Part shown: positions 12,097-24,516 of the stretch, piece by piece
Numbering within the stretch: the first letter of the stretch is position 1
How the letters are laid out: each line of letters begins with the position of its first letter
Source of the DNA: Symsagittifera roscoffensis
Lineage: Eukaryota; Xenacoelomorpha; Acoela; Convolutidae
Direction: 5' to 3'
Length of the DNA: 64,000 bases
Assembly (NCBI RefSeq): GCF_963678635.1
Contig: NC_087063.1
Span: 42,548,759-42,612,758, forward strand
Notes under the pieces: model-generated
The model's database searches: none
What the model saw: the letters and a program-made list of their open reading frames with translations, nothing else
What the model was told of the DNA's origin: nothing
Position numbers and translations under genes: made by a program

Positions 12097-14196
12097 ATCC
12101 TCCTCCGTATTTTCTGGTTGACTAAAACGCCAAAAATAATTTGCTCGGAGGAGCCCAATTTAAAAAAAAAAACAATTTGCAACATATTAAATTTGTGCTG
12201 AATTCTAATTGTTGTACCTACCTTTTTCGTCTAAAACAACATAATTCGAAAAAACGCGTGTTAAATTTTAAATTTTGCTTTCTTTTTCCGGATAACTTTA
12301 ATTAGCACTGTATCAGATTCATCATTCAACATAAAATTCTCCAATAAAAACAGATGGCTTTAAAGAATTTTCCGGAAAAGCTTCTTCGGTTGGTAGTACA
12401 ATTGATGTTAATAATTTCAACAACTTTTTGTGTGAGTCGGTCAAAGCCTTGCAATCGGTGTACCTTGTAATTTTACTCCTGCAGACATAGAAGCAAATGA
12501 AATTTTTTTTTCCTTTTGTCCAAGTAATGAGTCAGAAGTTTCCATTGTTATAGAAAAACTGAAAAATAAATTGTTCGATGGTCATGATTGCATCAATAGC
12601 ATCAATATTTGCCATTCTTAACTTTCTGCTTTAATCAATGCTTTAATGCTGGCATTTTCCAGACATTTGTAAAATTGCAAGAGTACTACCTATCTATAAA
12701 ACGAGAAATCAGACAGAGCCAAACATTTTTCGACCCATAAGTTTGCTAAGTACTTTCAGCAAAATTTTTGAAAAATTAATACCTATTCGCATGAATAAGT
12801 TTATATCAAAATGCAAGCTTTTCGTGCCTGAACAGTTTGGGTTCCGGCTCAGATATTCTTGTGTGCATGCAGTAGCTTCTGCAATCGAAATAATGCGTCA
12901 CTGTATAGATGATAAAAAATCTGGATTAGCGGTTTTTGTAGATATTAAAAAGGCTTTTGACACAATTGATCACTCCAATTTACTAACCAAATTAGATCTA
13001 CATGGGTTCCGCGGTATAACAAACACTTTTCTGCAGTTTTATTTAACCAATCGTAAACAGTATGTATCTTTATGTGGTAAGAACTCTCAATTAGATAATA
13101 TTACGTTCGGAGTTCCCCAAGGATCTGTCCTAGTTCCACTGCTGTTTTTACTCTATATCAGCGACATGCCTAAGAAAATAACGAAAAACTCAATTTGTCT
13201 GTTTGCTGATGATACAACAATTCTTATTACGTGCAAAAACAATTCGATTGATAAAAATTTTATTCAGGACCTCAAATCGATAGGAAATTGGTTCACAAAT
13301 AATAGACTAACCATCAATATGTTAGTCCAAATTCGGAACGAGTTCAAATGAATCTGAAAGTTTTTTGGGTAATCAGTAACTTAATGTTGTGAACTCTTTC
13401 AAGTATCTTGGGGTTGTGGTAGATAAAAAGCTCTGTTTTGAGCAAAACATAGATCAAGTTTGAAAAAAGTTAGCTAAATTTAATGGAACTCTTTATAAAG
13501 CAAGAAATGTTTTTTCTAGACCATTTCTTCTTGGAATTTATCAAGTTTATGCAAAACCTTTAATATCATACCGCATCTTAGTTTATGGATGTGCGTCCAA
13601 ATCAAATTTAAACAAAATACTTTTAATGCAAAAGCGAATTCTTCAGGCGCAAATTTGATCACATTACGGAAAATTTCTCAGAATATAATAATGATACCGT
13701 TTTTGAATTGCTTCTAGATACTGTTTTTAAAGAAGTTATTTATCAAACGCTCGGTAAATCGCCATTTAAACTTTTGGTTTTTAATCAACTAAATAGCTAA
13801 CTATAGGCAAACACGTGCCCGTAGCTTGAGAATGCTACGCTCAAAATCTGTTAGATTAACTGCTTATTACAATCGGTTAGCGTTAAAGTGCTCGAGTTAT
13901 ACAACTTTTTTTCGGCTAATAATCTTTTTCCAGAGAATTTGAAAGACATGTCAAAATCTCAATTGAACTCATATGTACAAAACACTAAACGTAATTTTGT
14001 CACAGATAATTTTGAACTCTCTCACCTGATATTTGACAAGTCATCTAATTCCTGCCTTTTCTTTCTCCTCAACTTATTCTGTAAAAATCTACCTTAGAGG
14101 ACGTCTCCTCGAGGGGCCTTAGGGTCCGTGAGTCGATCCCTCTGAGTATGTTATGACTGCATAAATGTGCTCACTAAATAATTCAAATTCAAATAG
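12097..14196 (+). mobile_element. Macrosatellite unit 2 (2,100 bp; RT fragment 12743-13351)
   Basis: The RT frame of 202 codons has P-E-Q-F-G-F-R, the palm motif V-D-I-K-K-A-F-D (first catalytic Asp), G-V-P-Q-G-S-V-L and F-A-D-D. It ends at a shared TGA where the reading frame has slipped. Beyond it, N-S-F-K-Y-L-G-V-V-V-D-K-K-L continues in another frame with a shared TGA inside. This unit differs from units 3-6 in the RT (AFDTIDH rather than AFDTTDH; FLQFYL rather than FLQSYL). It also carries edge variants, such as ATTAGCACTG near 12302, that return only in unit 7. Confidence 0.9.
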
Positions 14197-16291
14197 ATCC
14201 TCCTCCGTAGTTTCTGGTTGACTAAAACGCCAAAAATAATTTGCTCGGAGGAGCCCAATTTTAAAAAAAAACAATTTGCACCATATTAAATTTGTGCTGA
14301 ATTCTAATTGTTGTACCTACCTTTTTCGTCTAAAACAACATAAATCGAAAAAACGCGTGTTAAATTTTAATTTTTGCTTTCTTTTTCCGGATAACTTTAA
14401 TTGCACTGTATCAGATTCATCATTCAACATAAAATTCTCCAATAAAAACAGATGGTTTTAAAGAATTTTCCGGAAAAGCTTCTTCGGTTGGTAGTACAAT
14501 TGATGTTAATAATTTCAACAACTTTTTGTGTGAGTCGGTCAAAGCCTTGCAATCGATGTACCTTGTAATTTTACTCCTGCAGACATAGAAGCAAATGAAA
14601 ATTTTTTTCCTTTTGTCCAAGTAATGAGTCAGAAGTTTCTATTGTTATAGAAAAACTGAAAAATAAATTGTTCGACGGTCATGATGGCATCAATAGCATC
14701 AATATTTGCCATTCTTAACTTTCTGCTTTAATCAATGCTTTAATGCTGGCATTTTCCAGACATTTGTAAAATTGCAAGAGTACTACCTATCTATAAAACG
14801 AGAAATCAGACAGAGCCAAACATTTTTCGACCCATAAGTTTGCTAAGTACTTTCAGCAAAATTTTTGAAAAATTAATACCTATTCGCATGAATAAGTTTA
14901 TATCAAAATGCAAGCTTTTCGTGCCTGAACAGTTTGGGTTCCGGCTCAGATATTCTTGTGTGCATGCAGTAGCTTCTGCAATCGAAATAATGCGTCACTG
15001 TATAGATGATAAAAAATCTGGATTAGCGGGTTTTGTAGATATTAAAAAGGCTTTTGACACAACTGATCACTCCAATTTACTAACCAAATTAGATCTACAT
15101 GGGTTCCGCGGTATAACAAACACTTTTCTGCAGTCTTATTTAACCAATCGTAAACAGTATGTATCTTTTTGTGGTAAGAACTCTCAATTAGATAATATTA
15201 CGTTCGGAGTTCCCCAAGGATCTGTCCTAGTTCCACTGCTGTTTTTACTCTATATCAGCGACATGCCTAAGAAAATAACGAAAAACTCAATTTGTCTGTT
15301 TGCTGATGATACAACGATTCTTATTACGTGCAAAAACAATTCGATTGATAAAAATTTTATTCAGGACCTCAAATCGATAGGAAATTGGTGCACAAATAAT
15401 AGACTAACCATCAATATGTTAGTCCAAATTCGGAACGAGTTCAAATGAATCTGAAAGTTTTTTGGGTAATCAGTAACTTAATGTTGTGAACTCTTTCAAG
15501 TATCTTGGGGTTGTGGTAGATAAAAAGCTCTGTTTTGAGCAAAACATAGATCAAGTTTGAAAAAAGTTAGCTAAATTTAATGGAACTCTTTATAAGCAAG
15601 AAATGTTTTTTCTAGACCATTTCTTCTTGGAATTTATCAAGTTTATGCAAAACCTTTAATATCATACCGCATCTTAGTTTATGGATGTGCGTCCAAATCA
15701 AATTTAAACAAAATACTTTTAATGCAAAAGCGAATTCTTCAGGCGCAAATTTGATCACATTACGGAAAATTTCTCAGTATATAATAATGATACCGTTTTT
15801 GAATTGCTTCCAGATACTGTTTTTAAAGAAGTTATTTATCAAACACTCGGTAAATCGCCATTTAAACTTTTGGTTTTTAATCAACTAAATAGCTAACTAT
15901 AGGCAAACACGTGCCCGTAGCTTGAGATTGCTACGCTCAAAATCTTTTAGATTAACTGCTTATTACAATCAGTTAGCGTTAAAGTGCTCGAGTTATACAA
16001 CTTTTTTTCGGCTAATAATCTTTTTCCAGAGAACTTGAAAGACATGTCAAAATCTCAATTGAACTCATATGTACAAAACACTAAACGTAATTTTGTCACA
16101 GATAATTTTGAACTCTCTCACCTGATATTTGACAAGTCATCTAATTCCTGCCTTTTCTTTCTCCTCAACTTATTCTGTAAAAATCTACCTTAGAGGACGT
16201 CTCCTCAAGGGCCTTAGGGTCGGTGAGTCGATCCCTCTGAGTATGTTATGACTGCATAAATGTGCTCACTAAATAATTCAAATTCAAATAG
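14197..16291 (+). mobile_element. Macrosatellite unit 3 (2,095 bp; RT fragment 14840-15448)
   Basis: The RT translation is identical to those of units 4-6 and ends at the same TGA. The pre-RT segment carries the B-type variant (CAATCGATG near 14550, GACGGTCATGATGGCATC near 14680), shared with units 5 and 6 but not with 2 and 4. One A is lost in the TATAAAGCAAG segment, giving TATAAGCAAG near 15592, also seen in unit 5. Confidence 0.9.
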
Positions 16292-18390
16292 ATCCTCCTC
16301 CGTAGTTTCTGGTTGACTAAAACGCCAAAAATAATTTGCTCGGAGGAGCCCAATTTTTAAAAAAAAACAATTTGCACCATATTAAATTTGTGCTGAATTC
16401 TAATTGTTGTACCTACCTTTTTCGTCTAAAACAACATAAATCGAAAAAACGCGTGTTAAATTTTAAATTTTGCTTTCTTTTTCCGGATAAATTTAATTGC
16501 ACTGTATCAGATTCATCATTCAACATAAAATTCTCCAATAAAAACAGATGGTTTTAAAGAATTTTCCGGAAAAGCTTCTTCGGTTGGTAGTACAATTGAT
16601 GTTAATAATTTCAACAACTTTTTGTGTGAGTCGGTCAAAGCCTTGCAATCGGTGTACCTTGTAATTTTACTCCTGCAGACATAGAAGCAAATGAAATTTT
16701 TTTTTCCTTTTGTCCAAGTAATGAGTCAGAAGTTTCCATTGTTATAGAAAAACTGAAAAATAAATTGTTCGATGGTCATGATTGCATCAATAGCATCAAT
16801 ATTTGCCATTCTTAACTTTCTGCTTTAATCAATGCTTTAATGCTGGCATTTTCCAGACATTTGTAAAATTGCAAGAGTACTACCTATCTATAAAACGAGA
16901 AATCAGACAGAGCCAAACATTTTTCGACCCATAAGTTTGCTAAGTACTTTCAGCAAAATTTTTGAAAAATTAATACCTATTCGCATGAATAAGTTTATAT
17001 CAAAATGCAAGCTTTTCGTGCCTGAACAGTTTGGGTTCCGGCTCAGATATTCTTGTGTGCATGCAGTAGCTTCTGCAATCGAAATAATGCGTCACTGTAT
17101 AGATGATAAAAAATCTGGATTAGCGGGTTTTGTAGATATTAAAAAGGCTTTTGACACAACTGATCACTCCAATTTACTAACCAAATTAGATCTACATGGG
17201 TTCCGCGGTATAACAAACACTTTTCTGCAGTCTTATTTAACCAATCGTAAACAGTATGTATCTTTTTGTGGTAAGAACTCTCAATTAGATAATATTACGT
17301 TCGGAGTTCCCCAAGGATCTGTCCTAGTTCCACTGCTGTTTTTACTCTATATCAGCGACATGCCTAAGAAAATAACGAAAAACTCAATTTGTCTGTTTGC
17401 TGATGATACAACGATTCTTATTACGTGCAAAAACAATTCGATTGATAAAAATTTTATTCAGGACCTCAAATCGATAGGAAATTGGTGCACAAATAATAGA
17501 CTAACCATCAATATGTTAGTCCAAATTCGGAACGAGTTCAAATGAATCTGAAAGTTTTTTGGGTAATCAGTAACTTAATGTTGTGAACTCTTTCAAGTAT
17601 CTTGGGGTTGTGGTAGATAAAAAGCTCTGTTTTGAGCAAAACATAGATCAAGTTTGAAAAAAGTTAGCTAAATTTAATGGAACTCTTTATAAAGCAAGAA
17701 ATGTTTTTTCTAGACCATTTCTTCTTGGAATTTATCAAGTTTATGCAAAACCTTTAATATCATACCGCATCTTAGTTTATGGATGTGCGTCCAAATCAAA
17801 TTTAAACAAAATACTTTTAATGCAAAAGCGAATTCTTCAGGCGCAAATTTGATCACATTACGGAAAATTTCTCAGAATATAATAATGATACCGTTTTTGA
17901 ATTGCTTCTAGATACTGTTTTTAAAGAAGTTATTTATCAAACACTCGGTAAATCGCCATTTAAACTTTTGGTTTTTAATCAACTAAATAGCTAACTATAG
18001 GCAAACACGTGCCCGTAGCTTGAGAATGCTACGCTCAAAATCTGTTAGATTAACTGCTTATTACAATCGGTTATTGTTAAAGTGCTCGAGTTATACAACT
18101 TTTTTTCGGCTAGTAATCTTTTTCCAGAGAACTTGAAAGACATGTCAAAATCTCAATTGAACTCATATGTACAAAACACTAAACGTAATTTTGTCACAGA
18201 TAATTTTGAACTCTCTCACCTGATATTTGACAAGTCATCTAATTCCTGCCTTTTCTTTCTCCTCAACTTATTCTGTAAAAATCTACCTTAGAGGACGTCT
18301 CCTCGAGGGACCTTAGGGTCCGTGAGTCGATCCCTCTGAGTATGTTATGACTGCATAAATGTGCTCACTAAATAATTCAAATTCAAATAG
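16292..18390 (+). mobile_element. Macrosatellite unit 4 (2,099 bp; RT fragment 16937-17545)
   Basis: The RT matches units 3, 5 and 6, while the pre-RT segment carries the A-type variant (CAATCGGTG near 16648, GATGGTCATGATTGCATC near 16773) of unit 2. The unit is therefore a mosaic, consistent with unequal exchange or gene conversion. Its 3' part has a private change (AATCGGTTATTG near 18066). Confidence 0.9.
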
Positions 18391-20434
18391 ATCCTCCTCC
18401 GTAGTTTCTGGTTGACTAAAACGCCAAAAATAATTTGCTCGGAGGAGCCCAATTTAAAAAATAACAATTTGCACCATATTAAATTTGTGCTGAATTCTAA
18501 TTGTTGTACCTACCTTTTTCGTATAAAACAACATAAATCGAAAAAACGCGCGTTAAATTTTAAATTTTGCTTTCTTTTTCCGGATAACTTTAATTGCACT
18601 GTATCAGATTCATCATTCAACATAAAATTCTCCAATAAAAACAGATGGTTTTAAAGAATTTTCCGGAAAAGCTTCTTCGGTTGGTAGTACAATTGATGTT
18701 AATAATTTCAACAACTTTTTGTGTGAGTCGGTCAAAGCCTTGCAATCGATGTACCTTGTAATTTTACTCCTGCAGACATAGAAGCAAATGAAAATTTTTT
18801 TCCTTTTGTCCAAGTAATGAGTCAGAAGTTTCTATTGTTATAGAAAAACTGAAAAATAAATTGTTCGACGGTCATGATGGCATCAATAGCATCAATATTT
18901 GCCATTCTTAACTTTCTGCTTTAATCAATGCTTTAATGCTGGCATTTTCCAGACATTTGTAAAATTGCAAGAGTACTACCTATCTATAAAACGAGAAATC
19001 AGACAGAGCCAAACATTTTTCGACCCATAAGTTTGCTAAGTACTTTCAGCAAAATTTTTGAAAAATTAATACCTATTCGCATGAATAAGTTTATATCAAA
19101 ATGCAAGCTTTTCGTGCCTGAACAGTTTGGGTTCCGGCTCAGATATTCTTGTGTGCATGCAGTAGCTTCTGCAATCGAAATAATGCGTCACTGTATAGAT
19201 GATAAAAAATCTGGATTAGCGGGTTTTGTAGATATTAAAAAGGCTTTTGACACAACTGATCACTCCAATTTACTAACCAAATTAGATCTACATGGGTTCC
19301 GCGGTATAACAAACACTTTTCTGCAGTCTTATTTAACCAATCGTAAACAGTATGTATCTTTTTGTGGTAAGAACTCTCAATTAGATAATATTACGTTCGG
19401 AGTTCCCCAAGGATCTGTCCTAGTTCCACTGCTGTTTTTACTCTATATCAGCGACATGCCTAAGAAAATAACGAAAAACTCAATTTGTCTGTTTGCTGAT
19501 GATACAACGATTCTTATTACGTGCAAAAACAATTCGATTGATAAAAATTTTATTCAGGACCTCAAATCGATAGGAAATTGGTGCACAAATAATAGACTAA
19601 CCATCAATATGTTAGTCCAAATTCGGAACGAGTTCAAATGAATCTGAAAGTTTTTTGGGTAATCAGTAACTTAATGTTGTGAACTCTTTCAAGTATCTTG
19701 GGGTTGTGGTAGATAAAAAGCTCTGTTTTGAGCAAAACATAGATCAAGTTTGAAAAAAGTTAGCTAAATTTAATGGAACTCTTTATAAGCAAGAAATGTT
19801 TTTTCTAGACCATTTCTTCTTGGAATTTATCAAGTTTATGCAAAACCTTTAATATCATACTCAAATCAAAAGCGAATTCTTCAGGCGCAAATTTGATCAC
19901 ATTACGGAAAATTTCTCAGAATATAATAATGATACCGTTTTTGAATTGCTTCTAGATACTGTTTTTAAAGAAGTTATTTATCAAACACTAGGTAAATCGC
20001 CATTTAAACTTTTGGTTTTTAATCAACTAAATAGCTAACTATAGGCAAACACGTGCCCGTAGCTTGAGATTGCTACGCTCAAAATCTGTTAGATTAACTG
20101 CTTATTACAATCGGTTAGCGTTAAAGTGCTCGAGTTATACAACTTTTTTTCGGCTAATAATCTTTTTCCAGAGAACTTGAAAGACATGTCAAAATCTCAA
20201 TTGAACTCATATGTACAAAACACTAAACGTAATTTTGTCACAGATAATTTTGATTTCTCTCACCTGATATTTGACAAGTCATCTAATTCCTGGCTTTTCT
20301 TTCTCCTCAACTTATTCTGTAAAAATCTACCTTATGGGACGTCTCCTCGAGGGGCCTTAGGGTCCGTGAGTCGATCCCTCTGAGTATGTTATGACTGCAT
20401 AAATGTGCTCACTAAATAATTCAAATTCAAATAG
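18391..20434 (+). mobile_element. Macrosatellite unit 5 (2,044 bp; RT fragment 19033-19641, internal deletion)
   Basis: This unit is about 52 bp shorter than its neighbours. The segment that normally carries TTTATGGATGTGCG is lost near 19859, where ATCATACTCAAATCAAAAGC reads through the gap. The pre-RT segment is B-type. Its 3' frame has a private change, NFDFSH in place of NFELSH. Confidence 0.9.
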
Positions 20435-22530
20435 ATCCTCCTCCGTAGTTTCTGGTTGACTAAAACGCCAAAAATAATTTGCTCGGAGGAGCCCAATTTA
20501 AAAAAAAACAATTTGCACCATATTAAATTTGTGCTGAATTCTAATTGTTGTACCTACCTTTTTCGTCTAAAACAACATAAATCGAAAAAACGCGTGTTAA
20601 ATTTTAAATTTTGCTTTCTTTTTCCGGATAACTTTAATTGCACTGTATCAGATTCATCATTCAACATAAAATTCTCCAATAAAAACAGATGGTTTTAAAG
20701 AATTTTCCGGAAAAGCTTCTTCGGTTGGTAGTACAATTGATGTTAATAATTTCAACAACTTTTTGTGTGAGTCGGTCAAAGCCTTGCAATCGATGTACCT
20801 TGTAATTTTACTCCTGCAGACATAGAAGCAAATGAAAATTTTTTTCCTTTTGTCCAAGTAATGAGTCAGAAGTTTCTATTGTTATAGAAAAACTGAAAAA
20901 TAAATTGTTCGACGGTCATGATGGCATCAATAGCATCAATATTTGCCATTCTTAACTTTCTGCTTTAATCAATGCTTTAATGCTGGCATTTTCCAGACAT
21001 TTGTAAAATTGCAAGAGTACTACCTATCTATAAAACGAGAAATCAGACAGAGCCAAACATTTTTCGACCCATAAGTTTGCTAAGTACTTTCAGCAAAATT
21101 TTTGAAAAATTAATACCTATTCGCATGAATAAGTTTATATCAAAATGCAAGCTTTTCGTGCCTGAACAGTTTGGGTTCCGGCTCAGATATTCTTGTGTGC
21201 ATGCAGTAGCTTCTGCAATCGAAATAATGCGTCACTGTATAGATGATAAAAAATCTGGATTAGCGGGTTTTGTAGATATTAAAAAGGCTTTTGACACAAC
21301 TGATCACTCCAATTTACTAACCAAATTAGATCTACATGGGTTCCGCGGTATAACAAACACTTTTCTGCAGTCTTATTTAACCAATCGTAAACAGTATGTA
21401 TCTTTTTGTGGTAAGAACTCTCAATTAGATAATATTACGTTCGGAGTTCCCCAAGGATCTGTCCTAGTTCCACTGCTGTTTTTACTCTATATCAGCGACA
21501 TGCCTAAGAAAATAACGAAAAACTCAATTTGTCTGTTTGCTGATGATACAACGATTCTTATTACGTGCAAAAACAATTCGATTGATAAAAATTTTATTCA
21601 GGACCTCAAATCGATAGGAAATTGGTGCACAAATAATAGACTAACCATCAATATGTTAGTCCAAATTCGGAACGAGTTCAAATGAATCTGAAAGTTTTTT
21701 GGGTAATCAGTAACTTAATGTTGTGAACTCTTTCAAGTATCTTGGGGTTGTGGTAGATAAAAAGCTCTGTTTTGAGCAAAACATAGATCAAGTTTGAAAA
21801 AAGTTAGCTAAATTTAATGGAACTCTTTATAAAGCAAGAAATGTTTTTTCTAGACCATTTCTTCTTGGAATTTATCAAGTTTATGCAAAACCTTTAATAT
21901 CATACCGCATCTTAGTTTATGGATGTGCGTCCAAATCAAATTTAAACAAAATACTTTTAATGCAAAAGCGAATTCTTCAGGCGCAAATTTGATCACATTA
22001 CGGAAAATTTCTCAGAATATAATAATGATACCGTTTTTGAATTGCTTCTAGATACTGTTTTTAAAGAAGTTATTTATCAAACACTCGGTAAATCGCCATT
22101 TAAACTTTTGGTTTTTAATCAACTAAATAGCTAACTATAGGCAAACACGTGCCCGTAGCTTGAGATTGCTACGCTCAAAATCTGTTAGATTAACTGCTTA
22201 TTACAATCGGTTAGCGTTAAAGTGCTCGAGTTATACAACTTTTTTTCGGCTAATAATCTTTTTCCAGAGAACTTGAAAGACATGTCAAAATCTCAATTGA
22301 ACTCATATGTACAAAACACTAAACGTAATTTTGTCACAGATAATTTTGAACTCTCTCACCTGATATTTGACAAGTCATCTAATTCCTGCCTTTTCTTTCT
22401 CCTCAACTTATTCTGTAAAAATCTACCTTAGAGGACGTCTCCTCGAGGGACCTTAGGGTCCGTGAGTCGATCCCTCTGAGTATGTTATGACTGCATAAAT
22501 GTGCTCACTAAATAATTCAAATTCAAATAG
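20435..22530 (+). mobile_element. Macrosatellite unit 6 (2,096 bp; RT fragment 21077-21685)
   Basis: This is a full-length unit with the B-type pre-RT segment, RT identical to units 3-5, and the complete TATAAAGCAAG form. The shared TGA codons after the RT and after GATCAAGTT are present. Confidence 0.9.
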
Positions 22531-22790
22531 ATCCTCCTCCGTAGTTTCTGGTTGACTAAAACGCCAAAAATAATTTGCTCGGAGGAGCTCAATTTAAAAA
22601 AAAACAATTTGCCCCATATTAAATTTGTGCTGAATTCTAATTAATGTACCTACCTTTTTCGTCTAAAACAACATAATTCGAAAAAAACGCGTGTTAAATT
22701 TTAAATTTTGCTTTCTTTTTCCGGATAACTTTAATTAGCACTGTATCAGATTCATCATTCAACATAAAATTCTCCAATAAAAACAGATGG
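22531..22790 (+). mobile_element. Macrosatellite unit 7 (partial, 5' part)
   Basis: The last copy stops at AACAGATGG, after which unrelated sequence begins. It carries ATAATTCG near 22673 and ATTAGCACTG near 22734. These variants occur in edge unit 2 but not in interior units 3-6. It also has private changes (TTAATGTACC). Confidence 0.85.
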
Positions 22791-23099
22791 TCAGGATTTT
22801 GGATTTTTACAATCTATTCAATGACCTGTTATCCGATTCCTCCCACAAAAATTTGTCTGGCATGGTTCAATAGCGGATATATTTTTTGCGAACGCTAAAG
22901 TAGTATGCGTAGAGAAGCGTTACTTGGTGCTCTTAGCGTTACTTGGTCCTCTTGTTATTTTCGGAACAAGATATGGAAAACCCAACATGAAGCAAGCTTG
23001 GCTGAATGATGCTGTCCAAAAACAGATGCAGCAGAGAAGGAAAGCATACCCCCAGAGCATGCCAATAAACTGTACTTAGATGCTTAAATGGTTTCGCAT
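22791..23099. other. Unassigned DNA between array and MITE
   Basis: No coding frame of note. The last eight bases, TTTCGCAT (23092-23099), are the left target-site copy of the hAT-type MITE. Confidence 0.5.
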
Positions 23100-23512
23100 C
23101 AGAGGCGGATTTAGGGGGAGGGGGGGGGGGGGTGGGGGGCGGAAGCTTTTTCCTTCAGGGATTCGACACCCTGCCGACCCAAAGGGTCCCCCCTTTGGTA
23201 CTTTTTAGGAAATCCACTTTCAAGAAATCCACAATATTTACTACTTTTGAGGGGGGTGCGCGCGCCGAAAAAACGCAATTTTTTGGTCAAAATTTTTCAA
23301 AAAGTGCCTAAAAACGCCTTTTTCGACTGTTTTTTTCTTCAAAAATTTGCCTGCGGCGCAGAAAATTTTGCCAAAGTAGGGGCAAAACAGTGTTTTGGGA
23401 GAGCTCAAAAAATCAATTTGGTCGACCTAAAAAAAAGGCCGTCAAAATTTTCGATTTCTTTTTGAAAATCCGCCCCCCCCCCCCCCTCGAGAAAATCCTA
23501 GATCTGCCCCTG
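23100..23512. mobile_element. hAT-type MITE with 8-bp target duplication
   Basis: The 413-bp element begins CAGAGGCGGATTTAGG and ends in the near-complement (the reverse complement of the end reads CAGGGGCAGATCTAGG), followed inward by long G and C runs. It is flanked by TTTCGCAT (23092-23099) and TTTCGCGT (23513-23520), an 8-bp duplication with one mismatch. CAGNGGC-type termini and 8-bp duplications are typical of the hAT superfamily. It encodes no transposase; the 72-codon frame at 23247-23465 is low-complexity. Confidence 0.8.
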
Positions 23513-24430
23513 TTTCGCGTCGTAAATTTTGTAACAACCCAGTCATACTTTTCGTAATTTTGAGTATTTTATTTACGGCAAATGTTCTAATACATTTTCA
23601 TTCATGACCTTGCAAAAAAGAGGAACATTTTAGAGATATTGTACATCCAAACATGTAAACAATTTCTCTTGTGCATCCATATTATGTCAGTTTTCAAGTA
23701 GTTTAGTCCCCCTCGCTCTATTTCTCTTTCTCTTTCGCTGTCCATAGCCCATAATTTATTATTTTTCCTTAGTTTTCTTCTGTTTGAACAGTAGAAAATT
23801 ATTGTAATAATTCGTTGGCTCACAATTCGACCAATCAGAAAACGAGTTGGATTATTTTGGTACAAATGGAACCGATTTTTCATTTTGGTACAAATGAACG
23901 TTGTTACAAATGGGACTTCACCCTTATTCCCCCTCCTAGTCGAAATGACGACTGAAGACTGAAAAAGTTTATTGCATACGCCCATGACAGCTTCATGTTT
24001 CGCTTCCATTATCAAATCTCAAACAGGATTATAAATATGTGACAGTTGGCAAACCATGGCTGGGGTTGAAAGATGTATCATTTCCACGCAAATGATTAAA
24101 ATGCCTGCAAACAGCTTCAGTTTATAACTCGCCATTGATTCGGGGTGATTTTAGAAAGATAAACTGGCGTTTCCTATCTCAAATCAAACATTACTCTTTA
24201 GAAGCTCAACGATTAGTTAACCTTAATTTGACCAACTAAACATACCAACTTTGTATACAAGACATCGTATGGTTAGTTTTATAAGCAGCCCCAAAACCCA
24301 TAGCGTATACATCGGAAAATAGACAAAAACCAAACATCGTTGGGCTAAATCTACTCCGAGTAAACCCATGTTTGTTTGCGTTTCGAGTCATTCTAACCTC
24401 AAATCATTGTACTCGTCAAGCGTAGTTCGA
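23513..24430. other. Unassigned DNA upstream of the FABP-like gene
   Basis: A 137-codon minus-strand frame (23602-24015) shows no family resemblance and includes low-complexity Ser-Glu-Arg-Glu sequence from a CTCTTT repeat. I do not call it. The rest is probably 5' flanking sequence of the gene at 24517. Confidence 0.4.
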
Positions 24431-24437
24431 AATCCTG

Positions 24438-24443
24438 TATAAA
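24438..24443 (+). promoter_or_regulatory. Candidate TATA box of the FABP-like gene
   Basis: TATAAA lies 74 bases upstream of the ATG at 24517. That would place a transcription start near 24470 and a short 5' leader of about 45 bases. This rests on position and sequence only. Confidence 0.4.
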
Positions 24444-24516
24444 CCCACAATTCATTTTCATTTTCATAGTTATAGCCATTCAACTAGTTTAAATTGATTA
24501 GTCGGAATTATACAAA

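Larger units (their letters stand above)
11482..22790 (+). repeat. LINE-derived macrosatellite, 2.1-kb head-to-tail unit
   Basis: A 2,044-2,100-bp unit is repeated head to tail: five full copies, a partial 3' copy at the left edge and a partial 5' copy at the right edge. Each unit runs from RT N-terminal linker through RT to LINE C-terminus and a tail ending ATTCAAATTCAAATAG. That tail is followed directly by the next unit's start, ATCCTCCTCCG. The junctions fall at 12096/12097, 14196/14197, 16291/16292, 18390/18391, 20434/20435 and 22530/22531. All copies share the same frame breaks, so they descend from one dead, 5'-truncated LINE copied at the DNA level. The array starts at TTTATGGATGTGCG and stops at AACAGATGG. 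Confidence 0.9.

Noticed and set aside
12743-21685. Five 202-codon RT frames as intact host or retron-type genes
   Set aside because: They are pieces of one LINE unit, lack N- and C-terminal RT parts in frame, and end at the same slip-induced TGA in each copy. No retron RNA or diversity-generating template repeat is seen.
23602-24015. 137-codon minus-strand frame as a gene
   Set aside because: No domain, simple-repeat-derived Ser-Glu-Arg sequence and no supporting signals.
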